Part shown: positions 53,062 to 63,761 of the stretch, piece by piece
How positions within the stretch are numbered: the stretch's first letter is position 1
Layout: each line of letters opens with the position of its first letter
Source: Trichoderma breve
Lineage: Eukaryota; Ascomycota; Sordariomycetes; Hypocreales; Hypocreaceae
Length of the DNA stretch: 64,000 nt
Direction: 5' to 3'
Assembly (NCBI RefSeq): GCF_028502605.1
Contig: NC_079235.1
Location: 124,001 to 188,000, forward strand
The notes under the pieces: generated by a model
The model's input: the letters and a program-made list of their open reading frames with translations, nothing else
The model's database searches: none
Told to the model about the DNA's origin: nothing
Made by a program: the position numbers and the translations under genes

Positions 53062-53997
53062 TTAGCCTCTACTCCGCCCTCGAATGCCTTGGACAATGTG
53101 GCCGATAATCGTCATATTGAAGATCTTGATCGCAGTGCTGACCACAGGGTTCTGTTTGCGGTTCGGCGTACTTGACTGTCCTGTGGTTTGTGCCGAGACA
53201 TTGGTTTGGTTTTCTCCAAGACGAATAATCACGTCATCATCTTCTTTTAAATTATTCCGATTTCGACCGAGAGAAAACCCTGCCACAATATAGATAAGAA
53301 TGACAAGAGCCTCTGGTATGACGGCGAGACACAGCCAGGCTGTGACGTTACCCGTGATGAAATTGAAGTTCTTGTCATCTGTCAAGGTCGCCAAGATCGC
53401 GTAAACAAGACGGACTGCAAGAGGGAATGCTGCAGCAATCACTGCCCAAAGAAGGTTCCGATATTTGCGGTTTGCAAGCGAGACCTTTCTATACAGATTT
53501 GCAGCAACAATCAGAGTTGCGGCATATGCGCCGATCAATAATCCAGTACCAATCTTGCCAATACTTCCAATGGCAAACGTCCCGTTCTCCTTGATCGAAT
53601 TTCCGGCTTTGATGCCCCCAACAACGCCCAGAACGAGACCAGCGATGATGACCGTTTGTACAAGGCGAAATATGGACTTTTCTGCCTGGCTTCTGTTTTT
53701 GCCGCCAATGTTCTCGCTAAGACGATTGAGAAGTCCCAGTGAGCCTGCTTGGAGGGGAGCAAGACCGATAGAATTCATGATAGATGCGATGGTGTAAAAC
53801 TTGGTCGTACCAGGATGGTTTTTCGCTTCGAGTTGAATCGCAGAGCCGACGATACGAATAGCCGAGAATAAAAATATGTCGAGCCAGCCGGTAGTATGAA
53901 ACTCATTGACTAGAGTGAGGTAGATGCCAATAATGGCAGAAGGGCAGTAACAAATCAGTTCCGCCACAGCGATGCCATCACGGTAAGAGAGAGCCAT
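53062..53997 (-). CDS. Seven-helix integral membrane protein (DUF7702-like)
   Basis: Single exon, 311 residues with about seven hydrophobic segments. The start (MALSYRDGIAVAELICYCPS) and the segments LFSAIRIVGSAIQL, FYTIASIMNSIGLAPLQAGSLGLL and YRNLLWAVIAAAFPLAVRLVYAIL match a fungal family of unknown function with an RTA1-like or rhodopsin-like layout (assigned from memory as DUF7702). The C-terminal tail is polar. Function is unknown. It lies co-oriented between the Zn2Cys6 regulator and a ketoreductase-like gene. Confidence 0.78.
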   Translation of the reverse strand: MALSYRDGIAVAELICYCPSAIIGIYLTLVNEFHTTGWLDIFLFSAIRIVGSAIQLEAKNHPGTTKFYTIASIMNSIGLAPLQAGSLGLLNRLSENIGGKNRSQAEKSIFRLVQTVIIAGLVLGVVGGIKAGNSIKENGTFAIGSIGKIGTGLLIGAYAATLIVAANLYRKVSLANRKYRNLLWAVIAAAFPLAVRLVYAILATLTDDKNFNFITGNVTAWLCLAVIPEALVILIYIVAGFSLGRNRNNLKEDDDVIIRLGENQTNVSAQTTGQSSTPNRKQNPVVSTAIKIFNMTIIGHIVQGIRGRSRG

Positions 53998-54371
53998 CCT
54001 GTAAGGTATGATGTGTATGTTAAGTGTGTGATACGTGTATTTCGATGCGACAACTATTGGCCTTGTTATATCCCCTCGTTAAGGCATGTGTTGCTAGCCC
54101 TCTTACCCCCTTCTCTACGGATACGCCTTGCGAGACGGAGATGAGGCCTCTCTACTAAAACATTCATTTTGGAGATCATACTCAAATATTGTCAACACCG
54201 GAGTCAGGGAGGGAGATGAATCGCGACTTAGGTGGTCAATGTGGAATTGTAAAAGCCAATCAAATCAATTAGACGAACTACATACTCTTCTAGGAAAAGG
54301 TCTATGGATCTCTAAGCTGTCAATCAACGCTTCTACCCGCCCCGCTCGCTGCACTAAACTAAACTAGCGAC
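53998..54371. other. Short intergenic region
   Basis: 370 bp holding the membrane-protein promoter. No other element is seen. Confidence 0.35.
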
Positions 54372-55409
54372 TCAGTTTGAGATCTGGATCCCAAGGCGCT
54401 TTTCGATGTCCAGAAAATTGTTGGCTGTGTCAATGACCATTTTGCGCAGGGAAATGAACTCTATGCCGAGTTCCTTCTTGGCCTTGGTATTATCCACGTT
54501 GTAGACACCGGTGATCGGCTCCCCGGAGTTGCCGACTGGGACGCGGCCACGGAGGTTGGGAAACTCCTCTCGCAGGATATCACAGATCTGCTGGAAGCTA
54601 AAGAGGCCCGCCGTGGTCAGATATCGCTGCCCCGCTGTTTCGGGCTTGTAGTATGCCACCTTGTGAGCGAGGGCAACATCACGAACATCGACAATGGCCC
54701 AGAAAGATGTCGGAGGCACCTCAAGCCGGGAACCGTTCATGAGAGAGTAGAACATGCCAGATGAGGTATTGATGTTGTCAAGATCGTCAATGTAATGGCG
54801 GTTAGGGCCATACACAACGGGAGGGTTGATAACCGTGACGGTAAACTGAGGCTTCTTTTCTTCCACAAACTTCCAAGCCGCCTTCTCAGCCAGCACTTTT
54901 GAGGCGCAATAAGCAAAGCCAAAATCGGCATCCGGAGACTTGGCCTCGTCGTAGGTGGCAGGATTGAAGTCTTTCTCATTGTAGACGTAACCATCCCGAA
55001 ATCCTTTCGATACATCTACGATGGAGGCGAAAGATGCAGTGATGATGACGCGCTTCACCTGAGGAGCATGCTTATACGTCGATTCTAGCACTTGAAGAGT
55101 GCCTTGGATCGCCGGAATAAGCAGGTCTTTCTCGTTGTCTTCAATCTTCGGTGTGAATGGTGAAGCGACGTGGATGACGCCATCGACACCTTTTACAGCT
55201 TCATCAAAGGCACCCGGCTTGGTGATATCCGGGACAATGGCGAAACTGAGGAGCGAGGCATACTGAGAGTTCACTTTGAGAACCCGATCCGCGGAAGACT
55301 GAGAGCGAACGACACCACGGACTGGAGTGCCCTCAGACAGAAATTGATCAATGACATGAGCGGCAATGAAGCTGGATGCGCCAGTAATGAGAACGGGGGC
55401 CTTGGACAT
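54372..55409 (-). CDS. Extended SDR: ketoreductase / dihydroflavonol-reductase-like (Gre2 type)
   Basis: NADPH-dependent aldehyde or ketone reductase of 345 residues, single exon. The start is MSKAPVLITGASSFIAAHV; the cofactor loop reads TGASSFIA where most relatives have TGASGFIA. Further motifs are GVDGVIHVASPF, IITASFASI and the catalytic YCASKVLAEKAAW. The substrate-side segment is NPPVVYGPNRHYID. The family includes methylglyoxal/isovaleraldehyde reductase Gre2 and plant DFR-like enzymes. The ATG at 55409 is used because the upstream frame begins with TTG. The protein is cytosolic. Confidence 0.92.
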   Translation of the reverse strand: MSKAPVLITGASSFIAAHVIDQFLSEGTPVRGVVRSQSSADRVLKVNSQYASLLSFAIVPDITKPGAFDEAVKGVDGVIHVASPFTPKIEDNEKDLLIPAIQGTLQVLESTYKHAPQVKRVIITASFASIVDVSKGFRDGYVYNEKDFNPATYDEAKSPDADFGFAYCASKVLAEKAAWKFVEEKKPQFTVTVINPPVVYGPNRHYIDDLDNINTSSGMFYSLMNGSRLEVPPTSFWAIVDVRDVALAHKVAYYKPETAGQRYLTTAGLFSFQQICDILREEFPNLRGRVPVGNSGEPITGVYNVDNTKAKKELGIEFISLRKMVIDTANNFLDIEKRLGIQISN

Positions 55410-56308
55410 TTTGAATTGATGTTTTTGTTTTGTTTTGTTTGATGATGTAAATGGCAAGTGTAGATTTAGGTCGAAAATGATGTTCAGATTGAGTAGTGTA
55501 TTTGCTTTGTGTTATTGTGCGGTGATGCTGAAACTGTGAACTGAGTTGTAAGAATGTCTTTTTATCTTAAACATCCAGCTCTACCATTCTTTTATATAAC
55601 TTGCTTGTCTCGATCTCTTAGCTATCACGACATACACAGAAGTTGTAAAATCCATCGTCGCATCGATGGTATCACCGCAAGCTCCCGTTGTCCAACTCTA
55701 CTAATCTCCCGGATTTTAAGACGGACGGAGATACTTGCCTGCTCGCGATCATTACAGAGCACCAAAGCTAGAACGAAAGGCTAGAACCAACGATCGAAAC
55801 TTCTTCATGCTGCATCGGGCTGTGGATCCTTGCGACGCGTTCCGAAAGACAAACCCGTCGGTCGTTGAAGAAGTATCGGCGTTTGTCTGGGCTAGGAGGT
55901 TCCGTGTCGGATTTTAGTGCTAGTGTGGGAATATTTTGTTGACAGCCTGACAAACACGCTACAATGACTAAACCCGCGGACAAAATAACAGTCGAGCCAG
56001 AAATGGTTGAAAGACTTATGGTTTGCTACTGACGTCAATTCTGTATGTTCTACGAGCCATCTGAAGCATTAATAAGGAGATTCTGGATGGTTCGTTGTGG
56101 TGCGTTGCTATCCAGAGGCAATGCCATGGAGATAATTGCGAACAGCAGAACCAACGTAATGCAAAAGGTCGCGCCCAAAAGACCGTACCCAAAACGATCG
56201 TACCCAAAAAAACCATACCCAAAAGACCGTACCTAAAAGCCCGTAACTAAAAAGTCCGTTGTTCCCAAAAGACCATACTCTCCTTGCTCCGTCCATTCTC
56301 GATCGCCA
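55410..56308. other. Intergenic region with minisatellite
   Basis: 900 bp containing the ketoreductase promoter and the 14-15-bp minisatellite at 56172-56280. Open frames crossing the repeat are artefacts of its periodicity. Confidence 0.5.
56172..56280. repeat. Minisatellite, about 7 units of CCCAAAAGACCGTA
   Basis: Degenerate tandem array of 14-17-bp units. Variants include CCCAAAACGATCGTA, CCCAAAAAAACCATA and CCTAAAAGCCCGTA. It lies just 3' of the AhpD/CMD-like gene. Confidence 0.85.
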
Positions 56309-57197
56309 CTACAATCCCTCCAGCAACATTTCCACAGTCGGAAAGTCAGCGGGGAGAGTGTTTCCAATGGTATTCGCAATTTTCTTTGCAAATTCGACGA
56401 TTCTATTCAGGTTTTCTCTATTTCCACCGTGTCGCAAGTATCCTTTTGCATGCCAAGAGGCTTGGAGGGGGCAGTTCATCGTTACCAACACCGTTACCAG
56501 CAACGCCATGGTCGCCAATCCGTCATGTACCGAATAATCCGACAAGAGATTGCGCATTGAGACATCCATAGTAATATGTGCTAAACCCATCAGCCTAGTG
56601 TATGTGGGAGCGATATCAGGGTGTACGAGTACTTACCAATATCCGGCGCATACATGCCAGCCGCCTTGAATGAATCGGCCCAACTGTCTCCATGTGTTAA
56701 TGTCGCATACTCCCAGCCTCTGGCTGAGTTGTCGGCTTCCCAGTCCGACTTTTTAACATGCGTTAAATATGCCTTGTCGACTAGTGGAATCATTGGATAC
56801 AGAGCGTTTAGAGTTTTTGGCATCCCGACAATGATTAACATCTCTGTGAGCGCATCGATATAACGGCGCCATAGGAATGGGCGAGACTCAGCAGGCGTTT
56901 TCTCTAAAGCTGATTTATACAGATAGGCTCCATAATGGCCGTGGTTGACAGACGTGAGCCCTACTAGCTTTTATCTGTTTAGTTTGAGACTGGTTGGCAA
57001 GTGTCAGGTATACATACCGCAAGACAGTCCCATGGTGGGTGTTGGTCACTCTTTGCTTGTTGATTGAGTGCTTCGTCAATGAGCAGTTCAATTTTGTCTT
57101 GGTGCGCCATACTTAAACTCGGAGATATTGGATGGACAAAGTCTCGTGTGAAGATGGGGGTTCTTACTCTAACATTGCTGTCATTGAAGAGCAGCAT
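56309..57197 (-). CDS. AhpD/carboxymuconolactone decarboxylase-like protein
   Basis: Predicted exons are 57197-57014, 56963-56637 and 56580-56309, giving 260 residues. The acceptor of intron 1 could instead be 3 nt downstream (56960). The reconstructed protein has HGHYGAYLYKSALE, EMLIIVGMPKTLNALYP and a C-terminal SWHAKGYLRHGGNREN helix pair. These resemble the helical repeat of the AhpD-like/CMD fold, although the catalytic Cys pair is not evident. Family membership is therefore tentative. Splice phases agree at both junctions. Its role is unknown. Confidence 0.55.
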
Positions 57198-59289
57198 GAC
57201 GCTTTAATACTTCCAGTGACAGGATATCATGGTATCTACCTGAGTCAGCGCTAAGTAAAAGTAAATTATTGGTAGTTGGTAAGAGCTAGGAATTTCTCTT
57301 TATATAGAATATTGAGAGCTCTAAGCAGCCACATATTTGGCATAAGACTCCTCCTATATAGCAGTTACGCCACAGTTAAGTTTCCACTCCTTACTCAGAC
57401 GAAATAAAAGTTTACTGAGGATGCCATACACACACGAAGCTGTGTACTTTAGCTGGAAAAAATTGCTTAGACACACTGCGTTGGTATCATTATTTGAGTG
57501 ATTCTCCCACAAAGGTGAGGCAGTGAATTTTGCATTTTGTAGAGTATTTTGTTGATGCATGACTGTTTCCAAGTTGAGGACCTAAATGACCACATTGGCG
57601 ACGAGACACTTACTCATATTGTAAATTGGCTATTGAGCCAAACTGCAGTCTCATCATATGATGGTATTCATTCTTCTAGACATATGAAAAATTTAGTTCA
57701 ATCATGAAATGACATAATATTGGACGCTGCGCTGCGCCTAATTGCTCAAATTCGGCCGCATTAACGGTCGCCATGTATGGGTATTATAAACACTAAAGAT
57801 ATTTGAATGAAGCATGTTATGATATAGCAAAGAAGAAGAAGAAAACGCGATTGCCATTATCCCGATGTGTTAATTTGCCCACTTGGTGAATATTGAGCAT
57901 TCACGTAACGCTCCCAGTCAGCCAAGATCTATCTAGGGTTTTCGTATGTCTATTTTGGACAAGAAATCGATTGAAACACCCATAGATCTTGCCTCACACA
58001 TGAACGTTGTGATTTTGCTAAAAAAAGGTGAAAATTTAACTTGATGCAATTGAGAATATTGAGCCGCGCTTTAGGTAGACCCATTCAAATCATTGCTAGC
58101 ATCCGAAGGAGGCGTCCATGTTATACACAATATTGAGTATGCGAATTATGACTTCGGATCTCTATTCTGGCTAGATTATTGTGCCGTTTTAGATGTCGTT
58201 GGAGTTGAAGACGAAGCACCTCTAGTTGTGCATATGTTCTTGCCACTGCGGCTTCCAGGAACCAGTGTCACAATGTGCTCTTGAACAAGTTTAATAAGTG
58301 ATGCATAATCTAAGTCGAGATGGTAGGCTACCGGTATATGATTGTCGCATTCTCTACTGTACTAGAACTACTTAATGACTGAACATGCCTTGAACACCTG
58401 CGAAGCGGCTTCACAGCATATACTGATAGCGTTTTCGCGTTGAATGCTCAGATTAATTAGCAATCATAAAGGCGAAGATACATATTATAATTTTATGATT
58501 AAATCGAAACAAAGCCTATCATTTAGCGCCGTATTTTGGAAAATCTTTCGCATGAAACGTATAAGGACTGTAATTAAACCGATCTTGAGTATCCATGGTA
58601 TAAAGAATATAAATGATTGAGTCAATCGAAGGTACTTGATCATTGAACGCCGATAGTTGTCTGCTATAGACCGTCTGTAGCAAGTGAAAAGTGTATTTCC
58701 ATCTGATACTAGGACAACTTTATTCTCAGTGAGAGTTATCTGTGATACTGAATGCAGTTGTAGCTACTTTCGAAATATTGGAGATAAATGAGACAAGTGC
58801 CATTGATTTCTAGTCGAAAACGCCGCTGTAGATAGAGGTTATGAAAGTAGCTAACATGCGGTGAAAAGAAAACACCGAATTGTTTTCCATGCTAAGAGTA
58901 TCGAAATGAGTGCGGTCGTGAAACAAAACGCCGGTCTGATTTCTTCTGTACAACGTAAAAGCAGCATCCCGGCCGGTGTATTCTTGTCCCCCCTTGGCTA
59001 GGCACGATGCGGGGAAGATGGCGGGAGCGGCCGCAATAACCCACCAATCCTTCAACGCGATTTCTCAGCCCTGTAACTAAACCTTGGCTGTGGATCGATC
59101 TCACTCCCTCCTTTTAAGCCTGTTTCGAGTACTCCGTGGAATTGGTAACTCAGCAGGCACCGGTTGCTTTGAAAGCTGGTCCTTCGTCATTACGAGTCAA
59201 TAGCCATACGTCTACAAGGTAGTTCGGGTTATGGGCAATACATCAAACCCGCACACCGCCACTCTTAACTCCAGGCCCCAGGGTGCTCA

Positions 59290-59430
59290 CTCGGCCGAGT
59301 GCTACCTCTGAGCCATCCCGTATCTTCATATGCATGCTGGAATCCCTGCTCATGGACATGTTAATCGGAATGAGTCTCGAACACTCTATTGTTTCCACTG
59401 CGCCACGATACTGCTCTCGTTGAGGTGAAA
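59290..59430 (-). other. tRNA-like/SINE-like relic with two box A motifs
   Basis: Reading the minus strand, TCGTGGCGCAGTGGAAAC (a consensus box A resembling initiator tRNA) is followed within about 15 nt by GTTCGAGACTC (box B). About 60 nt later comes ATGGCTCAGAGGTAGCACTC, a second box A-like element. The stems expected of tRNAs are not intact. Confidence 0.3.
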
Positions 59431-59832
59431 CGGCTGACAAGGTAATGCGTTTGAGTCGCTAATTCCGCTTTTACACAAGTATTGAGCTAAACCAATACGA
59501 GAAAAAAAGAGTCATCACCCTCGGTACAATCGCCGGCAAAGCATCTAACAAGGGCGTAATCGTGAAAGACTCCTCTCGAAGACTACGCTGCTGTGATGCA
59601 ACAGATCAACGCTAGGAGATTCGAGGGCTGGATCAAATATATGGTGGAAATGTACGAAGTAATACAATTGTACCAATTATAAGCACTTTACTTTGAGTAA
59701 ATGATTCAAGATTACTAAAGCAACTGTCTACACATTGTGGGTAAGTTAATTCAGCCTTATCCGACTGTTCCCACATCGTCACGCACCATTGACAATAGTG
59801 CAATATCTTGCTAGCTGAATCTGAATATTCCG

Positions 59833-59894
59833 CCCGCTAAACGTCCAATTAATGGGTATATCCCGCTCGTTAAACGTCCAATCAACGGGTCAAT
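59833..59894. repeat. Degenerate direct repeat, two copies of about 30 bp
   Basis: CCCGCTAAACGTCCAATTAA is repeated as CCCGCTCGTTAAACGTCCAA, each followed by GGGT. Downstream to about 59960 there are more AATCGCCG/AATCACCG-like short repeats. Confidence 0.6.
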
Positions 59895-61193
59895 CTAATC
59901 GCCGGCTCAGCGCAATCGCCGAATCCCGTCAATCACCGAGTCCAGCCAATCATCCAGCCCAGTAAATAGTTGATTTTCTCATCCGTCAGTTATCGCATGC
60001 ATCTGCTCTCCGGAGGGGGCGGAATTTCACGAGCAACTTGACTCTTTCATTCTCTTTATCTAACGTCAGCTTATTATTGAATAAATAGGACCTAGACAAA
60101 ATTCAGCTTAATGTTGCCATAAATTATATTGATTCTTAACATTTCGCGGATGTGAAGACGTTGTGGTAATCCGTAATGTATTTCCATGCGAGTAATATCA
60201 GTAAGCTGCATAACAACAATCAATTAGATGAAAGAACCTGTACCAGTTATGTCTCATACCACCCCACCATTGTCAACAGGTAAGTCATTAGGATAATGAG
60301 TGTGTAACCAAGATTAGAACAGAAATATCCCTCACTTCTGGATATTATGAAGTGGATAATATCAAGTAGTTGGCAATACCAATCAGAAACCTACGTATTT
60401 GACGAACAGCATTAAAAACGAATAGTTGTTAAACAAGGGAGCAAAAGTCTTCTCAACGTGGTTGGCTGTGGTTGCGGCTCAATCAACTCTGGGCGTAAGC
60501 CGTATACGAAAATAACGTACGAGTACCCATTGCAGCATTTACACTTAATTAGCCCAGTTTAGTTTCGTAGTAGTGAGCCTTTTTTAAAAGATGCGATATC
60601 TCCAAGGGGTATTTGATCTCCAAGATTATTAATCGCTAAGCAGATATACTGCTTCGTGGGCTTGATACACCGCGGAGAAATGCTGACATCGATCACATGT
60701 GAGGTGTTTATATCAACATACATGTAATGGGTCTTGGAACATCGTAATCTCACGGCACTTGGCATTCCATGGGTGGATTCTCGGGTACAAGGCATACCAT
60801 GATAGGGGCTCTACGGAAAGATACTGCCATTTACAAGCAGCCAATAACCAGGATGCTTATTTTTGATGTGCGGCTATCCAGATATCTGAAAACTACTAAT
60901 CAAACACGGTGCACTATTGGATCTTAGTGCTGAGTAGATTTATTCTTTTCCTGTAAAAATATTTCTCTAATAGAGTCTACAAGGTGTTAATTACTCCATG
61001 TCAGGGATATTGTCACTATCACATGCTGATATCGCGATATCACATGAAAGAAAAGAGACGAAGGGATGCTCAAGAGTAGACAATAACGGGTGACAAATAG
61101 TGCTCGAGAGAATATATAGCTTTAAGAAAGGAAGAGAAAATTGAACTTGAGACATTGAGAGTTTTCAAGTGTTTCTAGATACCAATTGTTACT

Positions 61194-63084
61194 ATGTTTC
61201 TTCTTATTCTTTTACTTTGCGGCTTGTGTCTTTGGCAGCTTGGGCAGGCCTGCTATCATCTATGGCTTTCGCCACTGTCTCATATTCCTGGCCCTAAATT
61301 GGCAGCAATCAGTTTGCTATATGAATTTTATTACGAAGTGATTTGTTCGGGACAGTATACAAGAGAAATAGAAAATATGCACCAGATCTACGGTAAGTAG
61401 ATATCTCATGTGAGCCCTACGCCTTCTCTTCGCTGATACACAATCACTATAGGTCCAATTGTGCGTGTTAATCCGTACGAGGTGCATATCAAAGATCCGG
61501 AATTTTGCATAGAGCACTTTTCTCCTGTCAAAAAGCTCGATAAATATGGCTGGTGGTACAGGGTATTTGGTGGTCCTTGGTCTACCATCAGTACAGAGGA
61601 TCATCACGTCCACAAAACGCGGCGCGGCACTTTTCAGAACTTTTTGGCTCCACGTATGGTTAGAGGCTTTGTGCCTACCATTTTTGAGAAGCTAAAAGGG
61701 GCGAGCGCTATCATGGATCGACACGTGCGAACAGGAAATGTATTGAACCTGTCAAACGTCTATCGGTGTATGGCGGCGGATGTTGTATCTGCATATGTCT
61801 TACCAACATCCCTGAATCTTCTTGAATCAGATGACTTGGGGGAGGAGTTTCAGTCTAGTCTAAGATTCTTTTTCGAAACGGCAACCAGCATGCGATATCT
61901 TGGATTCATGGAACCTATCATTACGATCATCCCTTCTGTAATATTCAACGCGATGCTTACTCAGCCTGCAAAGGCTTTAATAAGGCTTGTAAGGGTAAGT
62001 TATTTACACTGTTCTTCGCCCCTGTCAGAAGCCAATGCGCTAACCATGCACATGTAGAAATTAGAAGCCTGTGTCGACGATGTTATCCAAAAGGGACCAG
62101 ATATGGACAAATCACGGATATGTCTACTTGAACGAATAAACAACAACCAGCACGAGCAAGATGAGAAGTTTCGTGAGAGGTTGATTCAAGAAGCAGAGCA
62201 ATTTATTGTGGCTGGTAGTGAAACAACTGGTCATACGTTAGCGGTGACAACTTTCTACATTCTTCAAGATAAGAATGTTCAAGAAAAGCTACGACAGGAG
62301 CTCATACATGCAGATATCGTATTTGATGGCAACCTCGAAATCACAAAGCTTCAAGCTCTTCCCTATTTGGTAACTATTCCTTCTACCATAATTGAGAGGA
62401 CATCTAAAAGATTATCTAACGTATTTCTTCAATGTAGTCCGCAGTTATTACTGAAGGGTTGCGGTAGGCTTATACTCATGCCAAAAATGCAGGTTATAAT
62501 TTGCCATTACTGACTAACGTCTGTTCCAGTTTCTCACACGGTGTGGGTTCAAGACTACCAAGAATCAACAAGTCAAGCGAGGTACAATATAAACAATGGA
62601 GAATACCAGCCGGTGTATGTGCAAAGTGTTCCCCAGATAATAATTGTCACATGAGGAGATGACTGATAGATTCATCAATGACAGGTCCCAATAAGCATGA
62701 CATCACGGCTTCATCATGAAGATGCACGTTTATTTCCAGAGCCTTACAAATTTTCCCCTGAACGATGGCTTCAAGCCGACAGCAAGAATTTGAAGAAATA
62801 TCTCAGCCCATTTGGCCACGGATCTAGGATATGCCCCGGAATGCAGTAAGTCAACAGATTTGTCAGTATAGGAACGAAAGCCTATGCGACTAACATTTCC
62901 AAAACATAGTCTGGCTATATACGAGATCAATATCGCCATTGCCTATATATTTACCCACTATACAGTGATAAACTCCGACACAACAGAAGATGATCTTGTT
63001 TCCAAGCACGATTTGGGGGCTCCGTTTCCCAAACAGGATTCTAAAGGACTTCAAGTAACGCTACAGGCTAGAGTGACTGAGTGA
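61194..63084 (+). CDS. Cytochrome P450 (trichodiene-oxygenase/benzoate-hydroxylase-like clade)
   Basis: Seven exons: 61194-61392, 61453-61994, 62058-62369, 62438-62463 (26 nt), 62530-62614, 62685-62845 and 62910-63084, giving 499 residues. The anchor [25 protein letters not shown] leads to [11 protein letters not shown]. The I-helix is [14 protein letters not shown], and the ExxR motif (EGLR) is coded in the 26-nt exon. PERF is FSPERWLQ and the haem loop [10 protein letters not shown] has Cys about 438. The micro-exon is confirmed by restoring [13 protein letters not shown]. All splice phases agree, so this is not a pseudogene despite the broken open frames. The clade label is from overall resemblance only and implies no particular product. 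Confidence 0.88.
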
Positions 63085-63116
63085 CCTCTATCAGATATAT
63101 AGAATGACAATAAAAT

Positions 63117-63761
63117 TTATAGATTAGACCTCGCTTTTATCCATAATCCCGATGCTTCCGCTTTAATTTCCTCATGATACAATTGATCGTTTGTGGGTGC
63201 TAATTGAAGTGCCTGCGCCTTCATCCAATACTTGCGCCCTTTGTGAGCAACACACCAAGATTTGACTATCAGCACTCCTGGGGTTGATACTGGGCGCTTG
63301 AACACCACTTCTAGCTTTGATGTAAATAAAGTCTTTCGTACTTCATTAACCTTTTCAGGAAGGGTAGGAAAATATGAGACCAAGGTGTGTGCCATGGCTT
63401 CATCAAGAATGGTCGATACAAAGCCACCGTGAGCGGTTGAAGGGTGTGAGCAAACACCCGGACTGGATAATTCCAGAATCATGACGGTATCAGGGGCCAT
63501 ATGCGTATTTGAAGGAGTGGATAAGGGCAGCTCATGGTTGTTTTGTATGATTGGGTTGCCATGAGATGCTTCTGAGAGTGATGGAAGGGTTGCTTTTTTA
63601 AGCATCAAGCAGTGTGGTATCGTCGACTGTGTTCCGATTGTTTCAGAGAAAAAGAAGTCTTCTCCGCTGGACTTGCGAATTCGCCCCCAAATGGGGACAA
63701 CTTCATATTCTGGCGATTCTAATAGCGGAATTAAATTGGGGATTTGGGCAAAGTGCTCCAT
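63117..63761 (-). CDS. Thioesterase superfamily (4HBT/PaaI-like) protein
   Basis: Hot-dog fold acyl-CoA thioesterase-like protein of at least 214 residues. Conserved parts are EDFFFSETIGTQSTIPHC, the HPSTAHGGFVSTILDEAMAH helix that holds the HGG and acidic residue of the 4HBT active site, and FTSKLEVVFKRPVSTPG. The first in-frame ATG is 63761. The frame stays open further to 63795, where CATCGCAG looks like a 3' splice site, so an upstream exon probably exists but I could not place it in phase. Its stop codon is only 32 bp from that of the convergent P450, so their 3' ends overlap. Confidence 0.8.
   Translation of the reverse strand: MEHFAQIPNLIPLLESPEYEVVPIWGRIRKSSGEDFFFSETIGTQSTIPHCLMLKKATLPSLSEASHGNPIIQNNHELPLSTPSNTHMAPDTVMILELSSPGVCSHPSTAHGGFVSTILDEAMAHTLVSYFPTLPEKVNEVRKTLFTSKLEVVFKRPVSTPGVLIVKSWCVAHKGRKYWMKAQALQLAPTNDQLYHEEIKAEASGLWIKARSNL

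Larger units (their letters stand above)
57198..61193. other. 4-kb gene-poor region with tRNA-like relics
   Basis: No credible coding gene. It contains tRNA-promoter-like sequences on the minus strand (59290-59430) and degenerate direct repeats (59833-59894). TATATAG at 61113-61119 is about 75 bp before the third P450. The rest is AT-rich, unique-looking DNA. Confidence 0.45.

Noticed and set aside
56016..56296. Minus-strand frames with repeated FWVRSFG units
   Set aside because: The repetition is simply the 14-bp minisatellite read in frame; no start context or homologue is apparent.
62370..62684. Apparent pseudogenisation of the third P450 (frames broken between 62370 and 62684)
   Set aside because: Three introns with good signals restore [13 protein letters not shown] and [12 protein letters not shown] in phase, so the gene is intact.
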